DNA of 64,000 nt from an uncultured Alistipes sp. GTDB taxonomy: Bacteria; Bacteroidota; Bacteroidia; Bacteroidales; Rikenellaceae. The position numbers and the translations under genes were made by a program. Below, one piece after another: positions 27,821 through 36,162 of this stretch. The notes beneath the pieces were generated by a model. That model was not told the DNA's origin and did no database searches. It worked only from the letters and a program-made list of their open reading frames with translations. The stretch is taken from contig CALVCS010000003.1 of the NCBI GenBank assembly GCA_944326035.1, forward strand, positions 248,001-312,000. Direction: 5' to 3'. Every line of letters starts with the position of its first letter. The first letter of the stretch is position 1.

Positions 27821-29179
27821 TTAGCGTTTTTTCAATAATAGGTTGACGTCCACCTGGTCGTTGCCCTTGAGGTGGACGACCGTTTCGGCGTGCTTCCGCC
27901 CCTTCTCCAACCGAATGCGGTAGGAACGGTCGATCGGGAGATCGCGCAGTAGACAAGGGGTCGATCCGACCGCTTGGCCATTGAGAAAGACCGTCGCGCC
28001 GATTTCATTACAGGAGATGTTCAGCCAGCCATAAGCCGACTGAGGGGTGGGTAAGGTCCATTCGACCGGCTTGCCCGCTTCGACCCACAGGTATTGAGTC
28101 TTCGACTCCAGGCTGTCTTTCCGGGTGCTGACCGCGTAAAAACCGGGAGGTAACGTTCCCTGCCATGTCCCAGTGCCCACTTTTTCCCGATTGAGCCAGA
28201 TCTCGGTGTCGGCATCGCCGGCGGTCAGATAAACGCTGGAAAGGGGCTGTGACGAGCGTTCGGTCGCAGAGCCGTCCGGGCGGGATGCGGCAGTCGCAGC
28301 CGGCGTCCCATTTAAGCAGGGAGGTTCCTGGGCGATCGAGCCTTCCCCGGGGACCGAGGAGGCGGGCAGAGGTTGCCAGCTGTGCTGTCGAAGGTCGACG
28401 ACCTGACGTTCGGCATTCTCGATTTCGATGAATTGATCATAATAAGGGGTCTCGCCCCGACGAATCGTCAATCGATATCGGCCGGGCGTCAAGCGACCGG
28501 TTTCGACCCGCATGGTCCCCAGCGGTTGTCCCTCTAAAAGAATCTGGGCATCGGGCAGCGTCGTTTCGACCGTCAGATAGCCATAGTATGGCGTCAACGA
28601 ACAGTAGTGTTCCAGACGAACAGAGTCGGTCAGGGTAAGGGTGTCGGTCCAAGGCTGATAAAAAGGCGATTCGATCCGACACGCGTGTTGACCGAGCGGC
28701 AGATAGAGCGCCAATTGGCCGTTTTGAAGGGGATGCATCAGGCTATCGATATAGACAATGGCATGTTCGGGTTGGACGGTCAGCAGAAGCCATTGTTTGT
28801 CGGACTGATAGGCTTTTTGAGGGCTGTCCGTAGACAAATAAGCCCGATAACGTCTCTTTTTTTTCAGCGCTTTCCCGGGAATTTTCCAGGTGAGCTGTCC
28901 GTAATCGGGGTGTTTGATGGTGATAAAATCGGTATGGGGGGGGAGTGCCAGGGTTAGCACCCCTTCGCCTTCGGTGGCGGACAGGATCCGATCGCCGATC
29001 TGGAATTGAAAGCCTTTCTCCTGGGTAAACAGGTCGAGGAGGGCTTGCTGTTTGTCGGTGGTGAAGGTTGCCTTTTTCCAGAAAGGTTTGGGGTAGGGAG
29101 CGAACTCTTCGATCTGTATGCGTTGAGCGGTCGCAGGCAGAAACAACAGGCTGAAGAAGAGAAGTCCCCAATATTTCAT
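27821..29179 (-). CDS. Exported PEGA-domain protein, T6SS-associated
   Basis: A 452-residue protein with a signal peptide (MKYWGLLFFSLLFLPATAQ) and at least two PEGA-type repeats: YLTVETTLPDAQILLEGQPLG (about 205-225) and a C-terminal GWLNISCNEIGATVFLNGQAVG, plus a third related segment with EIWLNREKVGTGTW. PEGA domains are small beta modules found in cell-surface and periplasmic proteins. ATG 29179 was chosen over 29221 because the longer form puts a Cys/Arg-rich stretch before the signal peptide and overlaps a -7 promoter box. It heads a two-gene unit with the RRF-like gene inside the T6SS; its function is unknown. Confidence 0.8.
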   Translation of the reverse strand: MKYWGLLFFSLLFLPATAQRIQIEEFAPYPKPFWKKATFTTDKQQALLDLFTQEKGFQFQIGDRILSATEGEGVLTLALPPHTDFITIKHPDYGQLTWKIPGKALKKKRRYRAYLSTDSPQKAYQSDKQWLLLTVQPEHAIVYIDSLMHPLQNGQLALYLPLGQHACRIESPFYQPWTDTLTLTDSVRLEHYCSLTPYYGYLTVETTLPDAQILLEGQPLGTMRVETGRLTPGRYRLTIRRGETPYYDQFIEIENAERQVVDLRQHSWQPLPASSVPGEGSIAQEPPCLNGTPAATAASRPDGSATERSSQPLSSVYLTAGDADTEIWLNREKVGTGTWQGTLPPGFYAVSTRKDSLESKTQYLWVEAGKPVEWTLPTPQSAYGWLNISCNEIGATVFLNGQAVGSTPCLLRDLPIDRSYRIRLEKGRKHAETVVHLKGNDQVDVNLLLKKR

Positions 29180-29210
29180 ACGGCGGAAACAGCAGCAAAA
29201 ACGGTTTCTA

Positions 29211-29218
29211 CAAACATA
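29211..29218 (-). promoter_or_regulatory. Candidate -7 box for the PEGA/RRF-like unit
   Basis: TATGTTTG on the minus strand matches TAnnTTTG exactly, 31 bases upstream of ATG 29179. No clear -33 TTG is seen. Confidence 0.45.
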
Positions 29219-29447
29219 CATAAAATTGCCGGAATAATCACAGAAAACGACATGAGAATCCGTAACCGGGAGACTCCGATCGGTGGGCTGCAGGAGGTGA
29301 TCTGGGTCGAATCGACCGGCGTAAGGCGGAGAAAAAGAAGGTTGAAATGGGCTGGAAATGAGGGTTGTGGAAATATTGTCGAGGGTCGTTTAGGTACTTT
29401 TCTGAATAATTACTATTTTTAAGCGATAAAATGGAAGGTATCTGACC

Positions 29448-30680
29448 ATGAAAAAAGAGCGTCCGAACCCCACGATGTTGTCGCTCGGGGGAGAGGAGAT
29501 ATTCTCACAGCTTTCCTGGTTCAAACGCGATCGCGTGGAAACGGCGAACGTAATGGTGGTGGGCTGTGGGGCTCTGGGCAATGAGGTGCTGAAGAATTTG
29601 GCGCTGTTCGGGGTGGAACATCTGGTGCTCGTGGATTTCGACACCGTCGAACCCTCGAACCTGACCCGTTCCATCCTCTTTCGGGAGGCCGATGCGGCCG
29701 ATCGCCGGGCCAAGGTGGTCGTGGCAGCCGAACGGTTACGGGAGATCAATCCGGCCATAGAGGTGTTGCCTTTGGTCGGCGATATCTGTCACGAGGTCGG
29801 CTTGGGACTCTTGCGACGGATGCAGGTGGTGGTGGGGTGTGTCGATAACCGATGGGCCCGCTATTGCCTGAACCGATTGTGCATGCGAGCCGGTATCCCA
29901 TGGGTGGATGGCGGCATCGATGGGCTGGAAGGAACTGCACGGGTGTTTGTGCCTGGGAAAAACTGTTATGCGTGCAATCTGGGTCCGGAGGCCCTGAAAG
30001 AGTTGTCGTACAGACTCTCCTGCTCGGACGTGATTCGACGTAACGAACAGGCCGGCAGAGTGCCGACGACACCGGTGATCGCTTCGATCATCGGGGCCGT
30101 GGAGGCTCAGGAGACGATCAAACTACTGCACCCGGATGAAGTGGCCCGGGGCGAATTGACCTCGCTGTGCGGCCGGATGTTCTATTATGAAGGACAGCAT
30201 CTCGGGACCAGGGTGGTGGAGTTTGCGGGGTACGACGAAGAGTGCCCGGTGCACGAACGCTGGGACCCGATCGAAACGATGGATATAACGACCCAATGGA
30301 GGGTTGGTGAGGTATGGCAACGGTTGTCCGAACGGTTCGAAGATCCGACGGTGGAGATTCCGCTGCGCGATTATCGCTTTGTTGATGATCTGGTTCTTCG
30401 GGAGGACGATCGCCATATACCGGTAATGCGGCCCGACTACGCGGTCGAACGCTTTGTGGAGGAGGATGCCCGGTTGAGGTATCTGCCTTTCCAGGCGTTG
30501 TATCAACACGAGATCGACTGCCTCGATCGGAATTTCCCTTACCCGGAGCTGACGTTGGCTCAGGTGGGGATTCCGGCCTGGGAGGTGTTGTCGGTGAGAA
30601 CGGCCCACGGCATGCATTATGTGGAGTTGGCTGATGAGGATCGTTACGCGGAACGTTTAAGTCAAAACAGAGAGGGATGA
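29448..30680 (+). CDS. ThiF/E1-like ubiquitin-activating-type enzyme in the T6SS
   Basis: A 410-residue adenylating enzyme. Residues 30-235 are the E1/MoeB/ThiF Rossmann domain: GCGALG (40-45), VLVDFDTVEPSNLTR with its catalytic Asp and Arg, AKVVVAAERL, GCVDN (130-134) and a late IIGAVEAQETIKLL. A zinc-type CYAC (173-176) pairs with CPVH (266-269). C192 in SCSDV sits where ThiF has its reactive cysteine, a candidate for Ubl thioester formation. The C-terminal 130 residues are extra; LTLAQVGIPAWEVLSV (368-383) resembles a beta-grasp strand pattern, as in E1 ubiquitin-fold domains that recruit E2. Its stop overlaps the tssG start by four bases (ATGA). No thi or moa genes are nearby, so a cofactor role is unlikely. 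Confidence 0.9.
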   Translation: MKKERPNPTMLSLGGEEIFSQLSWFKRDRVETANVMVVGCGALGNEVLKNLALFGVEHLVLVDFDTVEPSNLTRSILFREADAADRRAKVVVAAERLREINPAIEVLPLVGDICHEVGLGLLRRMQVVVGCVDNRWARYCLNRLCMRAGIPWVDGGIDGLEGTARVFVPGKNCYACNLGPEALKELSYRLSCSDVIRRNEQAGRVPTTPVIASIIGAVEAQETIKLLHPDEVARGELTSLCGRMFYYEGQHLGTRVVEFAGYDEECPVHERWDPIETMDITTQWRVGEVWQRLSERFEDPTVEIPLRDYRFVDDLVLREDDRHIPVMRPDYAVERFVEEDARLRYLPFQALYQHEIDCLDRNFPYPELTLAQVGIPAWEVLSVRTAHGMHYVELADEDRYAERLSQNREG

Positions 30681-31498
30681 TCCAGCAGGAGATTGATTTG
30701 TGGAATATCAGCGCGGAATGTTTGCTGAACTACCTCTATCCGGATGCAACGGATCAGTGGGAGGTGGAGTGTGCCGGCACGTTTTACCGGAACTATAGCC
30801 CGGATGTTTTGGCGGTCGACGATCAGCATAAACGGGTTCGTTTGGCGCGGGACAGTTTCCTGCGGTTGTTGCCCCAGGGGGTGATCGCTCCGGATGATGC
30901 CCTCAAGGGGGGCGATTTCGAACAGAAATACGAACGCCTCCGAAAAAAAGAGGAACTGTTGCGGGAGTTGTTCAAACCGGTCGATACGTTGGCCTTTCGG
31001 ACACGTCTTCACCTGGAAAAACAGGCGGCACAGTTGTCATACGATAAGTTGCCGTTTTTGTTGAAACGTTATTTCGGTTACGACCTCTCCCAGGAGGAGA
31101 ATCCCTATATCCGTCGGACGGCTCCGTTGTTGTTGCTTGTCTCGCATTTGCGGGCCAACTTTGCCTTTATCGCCCAGCTGCTGAAGCAACTGTTTGCGTG
31201 CGAGGTGAAGATGCACGTCGGCCAATATACCTGGGAGGAGGGCCCTGAATATGCCCAACCCGCCATCGAGTATCGGTTGATGTTGCCGGGCCTGACGGCA
31301 GAGGCCTATCGGGCACTGAACCGGACGATCGAGCCCTTCCGGGCATTTCTCTGTGAGTGGTTCATTCCGTTCGATACCCGTTGCACGATCGTGGTCCGAC
31401 AACCCCATACCCCGTTCGAACCGGGCGATACGCTGATCTTGAACTACAATACGGAACTCGAAGCAGATTCATCAACCCAGAATACGGACAGTAAGTAG
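30677..31498 (+). CDS. tssG: T6SS baseplate subunit TssG
   Basis: A 273-residue protein. The C-terminal half carries the TssG layout: LLLLVSHLRANFAFIAQLLKQLF, then a strand region CEVKMHVGQYTW, and a final beta domain ending IVVRQPHTPFEPGDTLILNYNTEL. TssG binds TssF in the baseplate wedge. The N-terminal half is divergent from proteobacterial TssG. Translational coupling to the E1-like gene and close spacing to tssK (9 bases) put it in one operon with tssK, tssE and tssF. Confidence 0.75.
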   Translation: MIQQEIDLWNISAECLLNYLYPDATDQWEVECAGTFYRNYSPDVLAVDDQHKRVRLARDSFLRLLPQGVIAPDDALKGGDFEQKYERLRKKEELLRELFKPVDTLAFRTRLHLEKQAAQLSYDKLPFLLKRYFGYDLSQEENPYIRRTAPLLLLVSHLRANFAFIAQLLKQLFACEVKMHVGQYTWEEGPEYAQPAIEYRLMLPGLTAEAYRALNRTIEPFRAFLCEWFIPFDTRCTIVVRQPHTPFEPGDTLILNYNTELEADSSTQNTDSK

Positions 31499-31507
31499 GA
31501 GCGCGTT

Positions 31508-32650
31508 ATGAATATCAATGCAAAAATAGATTGGGAAGCCGGTATGATGCTGTCGGCGCAGACGTTTGTCGAACTGGACGAGTGCCTGACCCGAAAACAA
31601 GAGGCGGTCACGCGGGCGGCCAATGGCAATCAATTCGGACTCATTCCCTTCACGGAGTTCGATAACCGGGGCGGATTTGTGCGCAACAAGCTGGAGATCG
31701 AACGTTTGGCCTGTATGGCCCTGCTACCTTCGGGCAAAATTCTGCATATCGACGAAAAGGTGGTGGTATCCGTACCGCTGGTCTATGGCGACGAATATTA
31801 TCTGGCGTGCGGTTTCGGGGATAAGGAGACCGGCTTCGATGTGAAAACGGTGCCGTTTGTGCGGCCGGAATATACCTATGGCATTTATGCCCTGAACGAG
31901 CTGGAAGGGACCGATCTCTTTCCGGTGATGAAATTTAAGGTCAACGACGGGGTCTTTTTGATCGATGAGTCCTATATCCCGCCCTGTCTGCATCTGTCGT
32001 CCGACCGTCGCTTCTCCGACTACCTGACCAAACTGGCCGAGAAGGTGGCCGTGCTGGCGGAACATCCCAACCTGGAATCCGGCGAGGGCAAACGGGCCTT
32101 CCAACGCTATGCCTACCTGTTGAAACAGTACGATACGAAGCATCGTACCAGCCATTTTTTCCATCTGACGAGCGAGATCGCCCAGGCGGTCGATTATTAT
32201 ATCGTGACGCCGCATACCGAGACCCCGGTCGCGGTGCACGCCTATTCGGAATATGACATCGTCCGCTGGCTGGAGTGGTTGGACGCGTATCTGCACAGCG
32301 CCGCGACGATCCTGGATAAGGTGGTGCTGGAGGATCACACCATCGACTTCGAGGCGTTGAAGGAGCAGGTCAAGGCGGAACTCTACGAACGCCTCTATCC
32401 GGAGTTGTACGATCGTCTCTACGAAACGTTGGCGCAGAAACTGACCGCGGAAATTTCCGAATCGCTGATGGCGAAACTGCTCGACTATCTCAACCATCAG
32501 TTCAAAACCGACCTGCATGATCGTTTGTCGGGCGAGCTCTCCGAAGAGCTGGCGGAAAAACTTTTCGACAGCCTGTATGAAAGTTTGTACAATGCGCTGT
32601 ATGTGCCGGTGGAAAAAGAAGAACAGGACGAATTTACGCCCATAATCTGA
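31508..32650 (+). CDS. tssK: T6SS baseplate-membrane connector TssK
   Basis: A 380-residue protein with the TssK N-terminal signature IDWEAGMMLSAQTF (the family has W-x-EGM-x-L-x-x-QHF) and the head-domain pattern LACMALLPSGKILHID. Its N-terminal shoulder binds TssF/TssG; the C-terminal head docks to the membrane complex. Here the C-terminal 100 residues are unusual: a run of Leu-Tyr-rich heptad-like segments (ELYERLYPELYDRLYETL and relatives), suggesting a coiled coil in place of the usual head. It lies 6 bases before tssE. Confidence 0.85.
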   Translation: MNINAKIDWEAGMMLSAQTFVELDECLTRKQEAVTRAANGNQFGLIPFTEFDNRGGFVRNKLEIERLACMALLPSGKILHIDEKVVVSVPLVYGDEYYLACGFGDKETGFDVKTVPFVRPEYTYGIYALNELEGTDLFPVMKFKVNDGVFLIDESYIPPCLHLSSDRRFSDYLTKLAEKVAVLAEHPNLESGEGKRAFQRYAYLLKQYDTKHRTSHFFHLTSEIAQAVDYYIVTPHTETPVAVHAYSEYDIVRWLEWLDAYLHSAATILDKVVLEDHTIDFEALKEQVKAELYERLYPELYDRLYETLAQKLTAEISESLMAKLLDYLNHQFKTDLHDRLSGELSEELAEKLFDSLYESLYNALYVPVEKEEQDEFTPII

Positions 32651-32656
32651 CGGGTT

Positions 32657-33103
32657 ATGTCTATTTTGCTGCCCTTGGAGGTGACGGATGGCCGATTGCT
32701 CCGCGCCTCTACGACCAAACAAGCCGTCGATGCGTTCATCGAGTTGTTGTTGACCACGCCCTGTCGGAGTTGCGTGTCGGATCCGCGTTTCGGGTTTGTC
32801 TTCAACAACCTGAAGTTTGAAATTTTTAATGAGAATGAAGGGGTCATCTATAACTCGGGCGATAAGGAGGGCGTGGAGACGGAGCTGTATAGTAAGAAGG
32901 TCTCCGGGACGTCGCGTAGTCTGAATACCTTTGCCGCCGAGCTGAAAGAGGCGATCGAACAGTATGAAAAAAGAGTGACGGAGGTTGCCGTGACCATGAC
33001 CTATTTTAAGGGTCAGCGCAAAGTACAGATCCATATCGAAGGCGTGTTGGTGGAGGACAACGAGCCTTATGTCTATACCTCCAGCATTAACCTCTGGAAT
33101 TAA
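32657..33103 (+). CDS. tssE: T6SS baseplate subunit TssE (gp25-like)
   Basis: A 148-residue gp25-like protein: SILLPLEVTDGRLLRAS, CRSCVSDPRFGFVF, FAAELKEAIEQYEKRVTEVAVTMTYF and a last strand KVQIHIEGVL. TssE starts sheath polymerisation at the baseplate. The strict proteobacterial LxxRxxE motif is not clear, as in other Bacteroidota forms. Position between tssK and tssF supports the call. Confidence 0.85.
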   Translation: MSILLPLEVTDGRLLRASTTKQAVDAFIELLLTTPCRSCVSDPRFGFVFNNLKFEIFNENEGVIYNSGDKEGVETELYSKKVSGTSRSLNTFAAELKEAIEQYEKRVTEVAVTMTYFKGQRKVQIHIEGVLVEDNEPYVYTSSINLWN

Positions 33104-33151
33104 CGCCGTGCCGGAGTGGCATTCGGATGCGGCAGGAAAAAAGGAAAGGCC

Positions 33152-34849
33152 ATGAAACAGACGATATTCACGACACGCCAACGAGCCGAAGAGCTTCTCA
33201 AAGAGGCGATTTCGATTTGGGAGCATAGCCCCCATAGCGACCAGCTGGAGGGCGTGGAACACGATCCGGTCATCTCGCTATTCCTGACGGCATTGGCCTA
33301 TCAGGCCAATGAAATCGATCACGAGATCGAACAGTTCCGGACGGACGTTTTGCAGGAGTTTGTCCAGATGCTCATCCCCTATGAACGGGTACATGCCCTG
33401 CCGGCGACCGCCGTGGTCGAAGTGGTGCCCGACGATAAGAGTACGACGCCCTGGTTGGATCATCAGGTGAACTTTGCGCTCGCGGGGACGAACTTTTCGT
33501 TCATTCCGCTGCTCCGTACCCGGGTGTTCAATGCCGCCGTGACCTCCGTCGTACGTTTGGATGCCCGCCGCTGGAAGGTGAACCTGCAGTGTAAGGAGCC
33601 GGTCAATAATCTCTCCGGCATGACGTTTATGGTCGGGAATCCCCATTTCCAGGATCTGAAGCTCTTTGCAAATGGCCATCCGCTTCCGTTGATCAAGCCT
33701 TGGGATTATGCCGATTTGCCGTTGGATCGCTGCTTCTCGATGGGTAATCTGCTCTATAACCAGTCGCCGATTTTCCAGGCCAGTCATACCTGGTTTGATC
33801 TGTTCGCCCAGCAAAACGTGCGTCTGTATGGGGTCGATACCTATAAAACCCCGGCCAGCCAACCGTATCCGATGGATAACATCGAGCTGGTGTTTGAGTT
33901 TCAGGGGATCGATGACGACTTCGTGTTCGATAAAACCCAGTTGACGTTGAACTGTACGGTGCTGATCAATGCGGCGGTGCGTTCGACGACCTTGTCCTCC
34001 TCCACACCGATCGTCCGGCTGTCGGGCAATCCCGGGGAGGGTGAATCGTGGCAGTTTCTGCATCTGATCCGGCCGGCCGAGACCCAAATGTTCCGCGATA
34101 CGCCCATCGAGCTGCGCAAGATGGCGGCGGATCGTTTCAACGAGGCCCAGCTGGTGAAATGGGCCAGTACCCTGATCAGTCGCTTTTCGTCCGATTACTA
34201 CGCCTTCCAACAGATCGAAGGGCTGCGCGAAGGGGCTGTGATGGATGCGTTTTATGGTTTGTTGAAGAAAATGGCGGAAGGGATAGCCAAAGCGTCCCAG
34301 AAACACGACTCCGGACTGTACCTCCTGCTGAAGAACGAACATGGCTTCCACCCGAAGGAGGTCAGTTTGCAGATCGACTATCTGGTGACCAACGGGAGTG
34401 CGGTGAATACGGCCTTGAATGGGAAAAGTCAGTTTACGATTGTGGGAGTGTCTCCGTTCAGAGGGGTCCGTTTGTTGGCGGATCCGATGCCCGGGTACGA
34501 TGAATGGTCGGGCGTGGATGCCGAAAACAGCCTGGCACGTTACTATATGATCACCCAGGATCGGCTGGTGACGCCGGCCGATATCAAAGTGTTCTGCTAC
34601 AACGAGCTGGCGATCCGTTTTGGCATCACGAACGAGATGATTGCCAAGATTCGGGTTCGTCATCTCCGACATACTGAACGGATGCATTGTGGATTTGAAA
34701 CGCAGGTGTATATTACCCTGCACGATAATCCGTATATTAGACGCAGTTTTCAGGAGAAGATCCCTCAGACCGAATGGGTGTTGCAGAAGATGATCGAGGT
34801 GCGAAGCACGCATGTGTTGCCGGTGCAGGTCAATATCGAGATTGTCTGA
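33152..34849 (+). CDS. tssF: T6SS baseplate subunit TssF
   Basis: A 565-residue protein with the TssF hallmarks: FLTALAYQANEIDHEIEQFRTD, then LIPYERVHALPATAVVEV (the family pattern of a tyrosine followed by a Pro-rich strand), and the late RLVTPADIKVFC segment. TssF and TssG form the baseplate wedge with TssE. I chose ATG 33152 (MKQTIFTT); the frame extends 12 codons upstream but the extra residues are not family-like. This is the last gene of the baseplate group, followed by a 299-base gap. Confidence 0.9.
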   Translation: MKQTIFTTRQRAEELLKEAISIWEHSPHSDQLEGVEHDPVISLFLTALAYQANEIDHEIEQFRTDVLQEFVQMLIPYERVHALPATAVVEVVPDDKSTTPWLDHQVNFALAGTNFSFIPLLRTRVFNAAVTSVVRLDARRWKVNLQCKEPVNNLSGMTFMVGNPHFQDLKLFANGHPLPLIKPWDYADLPLDRCFSMGNLLYNQSPIFQASHTWFDLFAQQNVRLYGVDTYKTPASQPYPMDNIELVFEFQGIDDDFVFDKTQLTLNCTVLINAAVRSTTLSSSTPIVRLSGNPGEGESWQFLHLIRPAETQMFRDTPIELRKMAADRFNEAQLVKWASTLISRFSSDYYAFQQIEGLREGAVMDAFYGLLKKMAEGIAKASQKHDSGLYLLLKNEHGFHPKEVSLQIDYLVTNGSAVNTALNGKSQFTIVGVSPFRGVRLLADPMPGYDEWSGVDAENSLARYYMITQDRLVTPADIKVFCYNELAIRFGITNEMIAKIRVRHLRHTERMHCGFETQVYITLHDNPYIRRSFQEKIPQTEWVLQKMIEVRSTHVLPVQVNIEIV

Positions 34850-35148
34850 GCGTCCGGGGGAGCGTCGCTGACCCGAAGGGAGGCTCAGAGAAACCGGACC
34901 CACGGCGGTCCCAGACCTACGGATGTCCAAGGAGGGCACAAGCTGGGAGCGGTATACCAGATTGAAGGAACCATGAGATAGAAGAGCGAGATAGAAGGGA
35001 CCACGAGGGAGGTGAAAGAAAAACGGACAGGGAAAGGTGAAAACGGGCTGTGAGGTTTAGCAAGAGGGGAAGGTTTTGTGAGGCAGAAAGCTGCAGACGA
35101 TGAACCCTGGCCGGGAGAAAAGGTAATTGATTGCAAAAAATAGCGTTC
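34850..35148. other. Gene-free, purine-rich gap between tssF and the Ubl gene
   Basis: The plus strand is strongly purine-rich and repeats words like GAGATAGAAG-GGACCA (near 34976 and 34991). No gene is supported and I see no terminator. The Ubl-E2 operon may have its own promoter here, but no TAnnTTTG box is convincing. Confidence 0.5.
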
Positions 35149-35466
35149 ATGGAAGATTTCTTTTTAGATATTGTCTATAAGGATAAGAAGGTGCGGTTTC
35201 GGATCATCAATCCGCAGGCTCCTTTGCATACGCTGATGAATAATCTGCGGCATGCGATCGGCAAAGACGGACGGTTGATCTTCGACTTCCCGTCGATCGA
35301 TCAGACGGGGGCACCGCTGGATTATTTTTTCGGCAAAGAGGATCCGATGACGCATGAAGTCCGGGTATTGCGGCCCCGAATCGGGAAAACCGACCAGACA
35401 TTGGCGGACTACAATGTCAATAATGGCGATACGGTGTTTCTGATTCCCGATCCGTTCCCCGGGTAG
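35149..35466 (+). CDS. Ubiquitin-like beta-grasp protein (YukD-type), T6SS-linked
   Basis: A 105-residue protein with the beta-grasp order: strand FFLDIVYKDKKVRFRI, a helix LHTLMNNLRHAI, strand RLIFDFPSI, and the diagnostic last part QTLADYNVNNGDTVFLIPD (81-101), equivalent to TLxDYxIxxxxTLHLV of ubiquitin and to YukD/EsaB-like proteins. The chain ends PFPG with glycine as the last residue, so an E1 could adenylate it without prior trimming, though there is a single rather than a double glycine. ATG 35149 was preferred to TTG 35131. It lies 4 bases before the E2-like gene. Confidence 0.75.
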   Translation: MEDFFLDIVYKDKKVRFRIINPQAPLHTLMNNLRHAIGKDGRLIFDFPSIDQTGAPLDYFFGKEDPMTHEVRVLRPRIGKTDQTLADYNVNNGDTVFLIPDPFPG

Positions 35467-35470
35467 ACGA

Positions 35471-36145
35471 ATGGAAAACAGGGCTATGGAAACCGTGTCG
35501 AAAAATTGGACGGATTTCGATCCCCGGTCGTTGAGCGGAAGAAACCGTCGACTGTGGCACGAGTGGAGTCACCTGGATCGTGCGCTGATGGCTCGGCCGG
35601 AGATGACGTATCGCATCGTCCGTCGGAACGCCCAGGGGCTTCCGACGGCGTATGAGGTCACCTATCACCTGCGCTCCATCTGTGGGGTGGAACGGATCGA
35701 CCGATTGGAGGAGCGGACGGTGTCGCATCCGCCGCTGTTTGCCACGGAGTTTCGCTTGCGGATCACGCTGCCGGAAAATTATCCCTGTATCGACGCTCCG
35801 GCCGCATTCCGCTTTGTGACGCGGGACGAGGAGAAAGAGATTCCGCATCCGTGGCATCCGAATATCCGTTATTTCGGGGAGTTTGCCGGTCGGGTTTGTC
35901 TGAATACGCCCGACACCTATGCGGGATTAGCGTGGTGTGTGGATCGGATTGCCCACTATTTGAGCTATGATCGCTATCATGCCCGTCCGGAACCGCCTTA
36001 TCCCGAAGATCGTCAGGTGGCGGAATGGGTGGTCAGAGAGGGCGAACCGCGGGGATGGATCTACTTCGATGCGACGCTGAACGGAGAGGAGGGGAACCAA
36101 GAACCCCCGAAGAACGAAGGGTCGGGGAGACCCGTAGGAGGATAA
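35471..36145 (+). CDS. E2-like ubiquitin-conjugating-type enzyme in the T6SS
   Basis: A 224-residue protein with a UBC fold. FRLRITLPENYPCIDAPAAF (94-113) is the E2 beta-sheet and PxxYP block; HPN (129-131) is the oxyanion-hole motif; C143 in GRVCLN is the catalytic cysteine position, 12 residues after the HPN asparagine. AGLAWCVDRIAHYL is the following helix. A later Trp/Tyr segment and an acidic tail are additions, and the chain ends RPVGG. All catalytic features of an E2 are present. An internal ATG at 35486 is a possible later start. It is next to the Ubl gene and 17 bases before an exported T6SS protein. Confidence 0.85.
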   Translation: MENRAMETVSKNWTDFDPRSLSGRNRRLWHEWSHLDRALMARPEMTYRIVRRNAQGLPTAYEVTYHLRSICGVERIDRLEERTVSHPPLFATEFRLRITLPENYPCIDAPAAFRFVTRDEEKEIPHPWHPNIRYFGEFAGRVCLNTPDTYAGLAWCVDRIAHYLSYDRYHARPEPPYPEDRQVAEWVVREGEPRGWIYFDATLNGEEGNQEPPKNEGSGRPVGG

Positions 36146-36162
36146 ATGAAAGAGGGTGGTGT

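Noticed and set aside
29448..30680. Assignment of the ThiF-like gene to thiamine or molybdopterin synthesis
   Set aside because: No thiS, thiG, moaD, moaE or related gene is near; the gene overlaps tssG, and an E2-like and a Ubl gene are in the same locus.
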